Below, in pieces: positions 59,113 through 64,000 of a stretch of DNA of 64,000 nucleotides. Position 1 is the stretch's first letter, and every line of letters begins with the position of its first letter. The notes beneath the pieces were generated by a model, which saw only the letters and a program-made list of their open reading frames with translations, was not told the DNA's origin and did no database searches. The position numbers and the translations under genes were made by a program. The DNA comes from Eutypella sp. D-1 (Eukaryota > Ascomycota > Sordariomycetes > Xylariales > Diatrypaceae), in contig JAJTTP010000001.1 of the NCBI GenBank assembly GCA_023313575.1, positions 1,116,001-1,180,000 on the forward strand. The letters are read 5' to 3'.

Positions 59113-59617
59113 GTGGGCATCGCACGGCGTTAGTTTGGGGGGGTTCCTTGTATACATTACAATCGGTGTTTTTTGTTTTTGGGATCTGGATGGATAGATC
59201 GATCTGGAACACCCTTCTTGGCATGGATGCATTAGTAGGGAGGTAATTAAGTCTCCGGGGTTAAGTGATGACGACCTGGTGTCACGAGGCTGCCTATGTG
59301 CCAGCCTACGAATGTATATAAATATATTAGATCACCCACGAAGAGAGCGGGTACCGAGAAAAAAACGGCGAGACGGAACCACCATGTCTTTTTTATTATA
59401 TTTTTTTTATTATGCTTGTGAGACTATTCTATATAGAAATGCGATGGGCGGGAGCAAGTATGTGTTCCAAGAGAGAATAAAATAAAGATAAAAAGGGAAA
59501 TCAAACGACGATCATCCAACAAGAACTACCACGCGCGCGTATAGGTGCGCGCGATTTCGATCCGAGAATACGGGTTTTCCTCTTCATCCCCTACCCCATA
59601 CATAGATAAGTAATCCG

Positions 59618-59641
59618 GCCCAGCCCAGCCCAGCCCAGCCC
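59618..59641 (+). repeat. CCAGC-type repeat
   Basis: Five tandem CCCAG/CAGCC units in a C-rich stretch. Confidence 0.85.
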
Positions 59642-60613
59642 CCATCCTGTCCCCCGTCCCCGTTTCTCTTGGCTCGGACTTGGCTACGTGAACCAAGCTT
59701 TCGCTTTCCCCGGATCTGAGACTCCCCCCCCGGTCCTTCCCCGCTGAGGGAGAACTTTGTTGGGTTTGGAGGGGGTAAAGGATGTCCCAGATGAGGAGGA
59801 GGAGGGATTAAAGTGCTGACGCGGGGAAGGGGGCAGAAGGAAGAAATGTTTCTGGCCACCCTACTTTACTTCCTTTTTACTGTAAGGAACCCCAGCCCCC
59901 CCCCCCCCCCCCCGTCCACGAGGTCGACATGGTTGATTGGGCTATACCTACATGATGTAATGCGTAATGTAGATAGACGGTGGACTTGCGATACGGGCTG
60001 GCTAGATATGGAATCTATATACTGGCTACCTCTTCTGGAGTAATACAATATATATATATATATAGTTACTGCTAGCGCGCGTAGAGCGAAGCCATGTGAA
60101 GGGTGAGGCGACGTGAGGTTGAAGTGAAACGAAGTGGAGTGAAGTGATCGTCTCTGGGAGGTTCCCGGTCCCGGTCCCGTTCTGTTTCTACCTACTTACA
60201 TAATTATGCGCAGTAGTGTTTGTGCAGATCAATATCTGCGCATCCCACGCGATTCTCCTTTTATCACGAGAGCCCGAGATTTTAGGGGTGGCGGGGGAGA
60301 GGGTAGTTAAAGCTAGTTATCGAGGGGCGGGGATGTTGAATACTACTAGAATGCTATGCTCTATCGCCTACATCATAAGCAGTACATCAATCACATTGGT
60401 CGGGAAAGAAACTAGCTCAGCCCTCCCCTCCTATGTACCCTTCCCCCCTTGCATTGGAATTGATTGCTTGATTGATATCTGCATGCGAGTGTCGGACATG
60501 TAAGCGGATGTGCGTGCGTGTGATCGATTACGCGTACTGAAAGCCCCTCATCGCGCAGAAACGTATAAGTATGTATATCATCAGATTTGCAAGGTTAGCT
60601 AGTGGAGTAGAAA

Positions 60614-60633
60614 GGGGGGGGGGGGGGGGGGGG
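60614..60633 (+). repeat. Homopolymer of 20 G
   Basis: Longest G run in the window; shorter G or C runs occur at 4718-4732, 9401-9414 and 59896-59913. Confidence 0.95.
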
Positions 60634-61183
60634 CTGAGTGTGGGAGAAGGTTATGATGATACCTTTGTGGCTATTCGATGACAAAATTCTCTATCGACAG
60701 GTTAGATAGAATATGGCGCCACCATCACTTCCATGTCTATAACGAACGTCCTGTCGGGTCCAGCAGTCGATATATACTACTAATCTTAGTACGTAGGCCA
60801 TGTGTGACTGGTCCCTAACCAGGGGAGGGGGAGGGGCTCGGATGAGACACAGCCGGCGTCAAAGTCCTGGAGAGAGCGAAGTTTTACACTAGAAGCCATT
60901 CCCCGTCCTATAAGTTTTGACTTTTACTCAACTAGAAAACTTATATCATCTACTATATAGCCGGGTTTTACGTTATCGGGGGGAGGGAAGGGATTGGGGG
61001 TCGTTAGTCTACATAAGTAGCAAACTCGGACTCGGGATAGTACGAACCTACCCCCAAAGTTACTCCTATTGGAAGTACACACTTAACACAAGCGCCGGTC
61101 CAAAAGCCAAACCCATTCAACCCAATTTCGTCCATTCCGCTCGAACACGCCGTATGTCATCCTATCTTTACATACCTACTTTT

Positions 61184-61203
61184 TAGTCTAGTCTAGTCTA
61201 GTC
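61184..61203 (+). repeat. TAGTC repeat
   Basis: Four perfect tandem TAGTC units. Confidence 0.95.
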
Positions 61204-62710
61204 AGTTCTACGTCGTACGGATCTCGGTCCCCCCCTCCCTATGTACCACTGCCACCCTGAGTTTCCATTCGAGATGGGATCCCACGACGCCCACCACCAC
61301 ACCGTTTAGGGTGAGATTCTGACATCAAGCAGGAGGGGATAACTGCAGTTCAGCTGTTCACGTCGTGCTCTGTGGAAGCTTTCTATGTTACCCTCCCTCC
61401 CCTCGTTGGACGATTTAGATGAGATCTGGTCTGGTTATACGCAACACCATCACCATCACTATCACCATCTATAATCTATTCAACCTATAATCTACAATCT
61501 ACATGGTTACCCCCCCTCAGCCCCTTAAGCACGTTAGTTGATTGCATGCTCGGCGGCGCGCGTGATATACGGCAGCAAACCTTTGTACCCCCATCATCCA
61601 ATTAGAGACTTAGGATGTAGGTACCAACTTTAAAAGTTGAATTGGGACGACTCCCAAGAAAAAAAAATACCGCCCAGGTGTTTACTGCAATGCGGCTGCA
61701 AAGCAAATTCGGTCGGGACGGGATTCGGTGTACATACTTGGATATGTCCGCGGGTTATATGCGTAATTCATAAGGTATGAGATAGCGGGTTACATGATGT
61801 GTCAGGAGCGACTTATGGACTTAAGAGACCACCCGGGCACCGGGAACCGGACGGGACGGACTTGTTCGACCGGCTACATACAGTTATGTATGTATGCATG
61901 TTAGTTATACTACTAAGTCAAAGTAATTGCAGGTCTCGGGACAGCTTTTACGTACTCCCTACTCACTAGGTACCTAACTGAATCAGCGAGTCGCCAGTCT
62001 TCATTGGAAGTTCCCGAGTGTCAACCCCATATAATCTGATTGTGTATGGAAGGAGCTGAGGAGTTTTTATGAAATCAATCCAACTTATTAATCAAAAATA
62101 TTCATATATACATACACAGTATTTCTAGGTAGGTAGTCGGTCTATTTTCAGCCGCGACGTCTTATGGATCCCTTCTTTCTTTCCACCTCCCCCCCACTTC
62201 TTCCCCCCACGACAAGTATTTTTCCCTTTTAAAAGATTTAAAAAGGCAGGACATTCTTGGCATTTTGTTCATCAAGCTTATACTAAACACACTACCAAGA
62301 AATCCCAAGACTTCAAGACTTTACCAAGATCAACTTACACTATCCGTACCCGTACACTCCCAAGCCCAAGCCCAAGCCCTTCTCCATCAAGCATTAAGCC
62401 TTACAGCCCTGGAGCCCTGGAGACCTTTCAGCTCTATCCAGCCTACCGCCTAGTTATCTGCCTGCTTACCTACTTCCTGAACTACACCGGAACTTTGTGT
62501 GTGATCTTCTTTTCTTCCCCTCTCCGCCAACCGCCCCTCCCCCCCAGCGCCCTACCTCACTCCCTCTTCCCTCTAAACCTCTCTCTCTCTCCCCCCCTCC
62601 CCCCTTTTAAGCCTTTAAGTTATAAATACCAAGACCTTTCATAGCCTTGGCACATGCAACTCTTGGCCAAGCCTTCGAATTCCAGTAGAAAGGAACAATT
62701 CCAAAAACCT

Positions 62711-62752
62711 TAGCATCTTAGCATCTTAGCAATCCTTAGCAATCCTTAGCAT
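62711..62752 (+). repeat. Tandem AGCATCTT / AGCAATCCTT repeats
   Basis: Two 9-bp TAGCATCTT-type units are followed by two 10-bp AGCAATCCTT units, which look like a local duplication series. Confidence 0.85.
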
Positions 62753-63271
62753 TCTTTTTTTAAATCCCGTCAGTACCTAACGACATCACCACACTGGGCG
62801 TCCGATTAATCCAAGAGGCTTGTCAGGGTCCACGAACGACGAGCCGATCCCCCAATTCGATTCGATCTAATTCGATCTTGTCGCCTATCCTCCTCCCCTT
62901 TAACGGTCACGATAATTACCATAATTACTTACCATAATTAATTACGATCTGGCTTTCTCGCCAAGCCAAATCGTGTGTGTGTGTGTGGTGTGAACTGAAC
63001 TGAACTGCCCGGAAGGCGCGTAACGCCTGGCCATCGCTAGTTACCTCCCTCCCTCCTTCCAGTTGCATACCTAGGGAGGCGTATAGGAGCGACCAAGCAA
63101 GATCGACAAGCCACAAGCTACAAGCGACGAGCGACAAGCGATAAGCGACGTGCTGTAACGAACTGCTGCGACGTGCTGCAACGAACTGCGACGAGTGTTA
63201 TTGTCCTCTCTCCTCTTACCTCCCCCCCCCCTCTCACATCTCCCATCTCCCCTCTCTTGCCCTACCCTGTC

Positions 63272-63277
63272 ATGTAA
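63272..63277 (+). promoter_or_regulatory. Possible minimal start-stop uORF (ATG TAA)
   Basis: ATG directly followed by TAA lies 46 bp before the main ATG at 63324. If transcribed it is an AUG-stop element that can stall initiation. GTAAGG at the same place could instead be an intron donor, so the reading is uncertain. Confidence 0.3.
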
Positions 63278-63323
63278 GGCACGCACGCGCCTTGTTTGCC
63301 GCATTGGAGATCATTTCGAATAG

Positions 63324-64000
63324 ATGGGTTCCGACCTTGACAAGATCGCCAACTTGTCGCTCGACGACCATCCGCCGACCAAGCCCTCCTTCTTCTCCCG
63401 CCTCGCTTCCCCCCTCCGACCGCGAACGCGTAATATCGCCGATTTTCACATCAGACTCAAAGAACCTCATCGACAGTACTCCGCTGGCGACCATGTGAAG
63501 GGACACGTCGTCCTCTCCGTCATAAAACCCTTTCGCATAACCCACTTGACTGTCGCGTTGCACGGTTATGTCCGCGCCTTCAAAAGCGCAGGCGCCGCCG
63601 CCCAGTTAGGTCCCGTGAATCCTGCCATCGCCTCCACCGGAGATGGGGGGCGTAGTATTCGATATCATGGCAACGGCCACGCGTCGCTGTTCCAGGACGA
63701 GCAGGTCTTGTGCGGCGACGGTAGGTTAAAGCCCATGCGATACGAGTTCGAATTCGATCTTATTTTTCCCGCCAAGGGTTTACCCAGTAGCATCGATGTA
63801 CGCCTAAACTACCTAGTATATCTGATGATGGCTTTTGGCTTTTTTATATACTAATCAATGACTTGTTTTTTTATTATTAGTTCGAGCGAGGTACCATATC
63901 TTACATGGTCACCGCCACTCTCACACGTCCTACCTCCATATCCCCGACCGTCACCTGCGAGGCCAAGGTGTCTCTAATAGAGAGGCTAGATATTGGCTTG
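63324..64000 (+). CDS. Arrestin-like trafficking adaptor, N-terminal part (cut by window edge)
   Basis: Two exons are visible: 63324-63797 and 63881 to the edge, joined in phase 0 across an 83-bp intron that has a TACTAAT-like branch site and a TTATTATTAG acceptor. The 198 visible residues contain the arrestin N-terminal fold: NIADFHIRLKEPHRQYSAGD, VKGHVVLSVIKPFRITHL, the LFQDEQVLCGDGRL block, YEFEFDLIFP, and SIDFERGTISYMVTATLTRP formed across the intron. Fungal proteins of this type recruit ubiquitin ligase Rsp5/HulA to plasma membrane transporters and pH or carbon regulators. The C-terminal arrestin domain and PY motifs would be to the right of the window. Which arrestin subgroup it is cannot be decided from this part. 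Confidence 0.88.

Larger units (their letters stand above)
59045..62252. other. Intergenic, many simple repeats
   Basis: 3.2 kb with no supported gene. Contains a (CATCG)n tract at 59082-59112, CCAGC repeats at 59618-59641, a C run at 59896-59913, a (TA)n run at about 60047-60064, a 20-G run at 60614-60633 and TAGTC repeats at 61184-61203. Confidence 0.6.
62253..63323 (+). promoter_or_regulatory. Long C/T-rich upstream region of the arrestin-like gene
   Basis: About 1 kb rich in CCAAG, CTCTCT and CCCTCC with few ATG triplets, as in long fungal 5' leaders. Includes CCCAAG repeats near 62357-62378, tandem AGCATCTT/AGCAATCCTT repeats at 62711-62752, a twice-repeated ACGTGCTG-AACGAACTG segment at about 63148-63189, and ATG-TAA at 63272-63277. 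The transcription start cannot be placed. Confidence 0.45.

Noticed and set aside
1..64000. tRNA genes or CRISPR arrays
   Set aside because: No convincing tRNA B box with a matching A box was seen by eye, and spaced direct repeats are absent; the DNA is eukaryotic. A covariance-model scan would settle tRNAs.

Overview
The window looks like nuclear DNA of a filamentous ascomycete (Pezizomycotina, probably Sordariomycetes; the class is an inference). Genes are few (16 complete and one cut by the right edge) and separated by long noncoding stretches. Most have one to three short GT-AG introns of about 50-150 bp, coding exons are GC-rich, and the proteins are typical fungal families (Mia40, OM14-like, CDC6, MOCOS/HxB, Zn2Cys6, GH128, CE4). 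I see no operons, CRISPR arrays, tRNA or rRNA genes. Exon borders below were derived by joining reading frames at splice sites and by family conservation; none is backed by transcript data.

Layout. 1-8 kb: a UMP/CMP-kinase-like nucleoside monophosphate kinase, a secreted and probably GPI-anchored GH128 glucanase, and a peroxisomal 3-ketoacyl-CoA thiolase with a PTS2-like N-terminus. 8.5-15.2 kb: an OM14-like mitochondrial outer-membrane protein whose start codon appears to be split by an intron, Mia40 of the mitochondrial intermembrane space, a NIF3-family protein and thiamine pyrophosphokinase. 18.4-24.1 kb: a small bZIP factor and a membrane-anchored alpha/beta hydrolase, separated by a gene-poor 3 kb. 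24.1-37 kb: a serine-rich low-complexity protein and a 1055-residue Zn2Cys6 regulator with a Gln/His/Pro-rich tail. 37-45.8 kb: a Baeyer-Villiger monooxygenase, a cyclase-family protein and a small chitin deacetylase-like CE4 enzyme. 51-64 kb: CDP-diacylglycerol synthase and molybdenum cofactor sulfurase (tail to tail), CDC6/Cdc18 and the 5' part of an arrestin-like trafficking adaptor.

Most genes are unrelated housekeeping functions that act separately. Links are loose: OM14-like and Mia40 both serve mitochondria; the monooxygenase and cyclase are divergent neighbours that could act on shared small-molecule substrates, but nothing proves it.

The most notable noncoding structures are two AT-rich inverted-repeat elements of 258 and 254 bp, each flanked by a perfect 5-bp direct repeat (a divergent MITE family), six exact copies of the palindrome TACCTAGGTA in intergenic DNA, and a tight cluster of four ACGCG cores upstream of CDC6.
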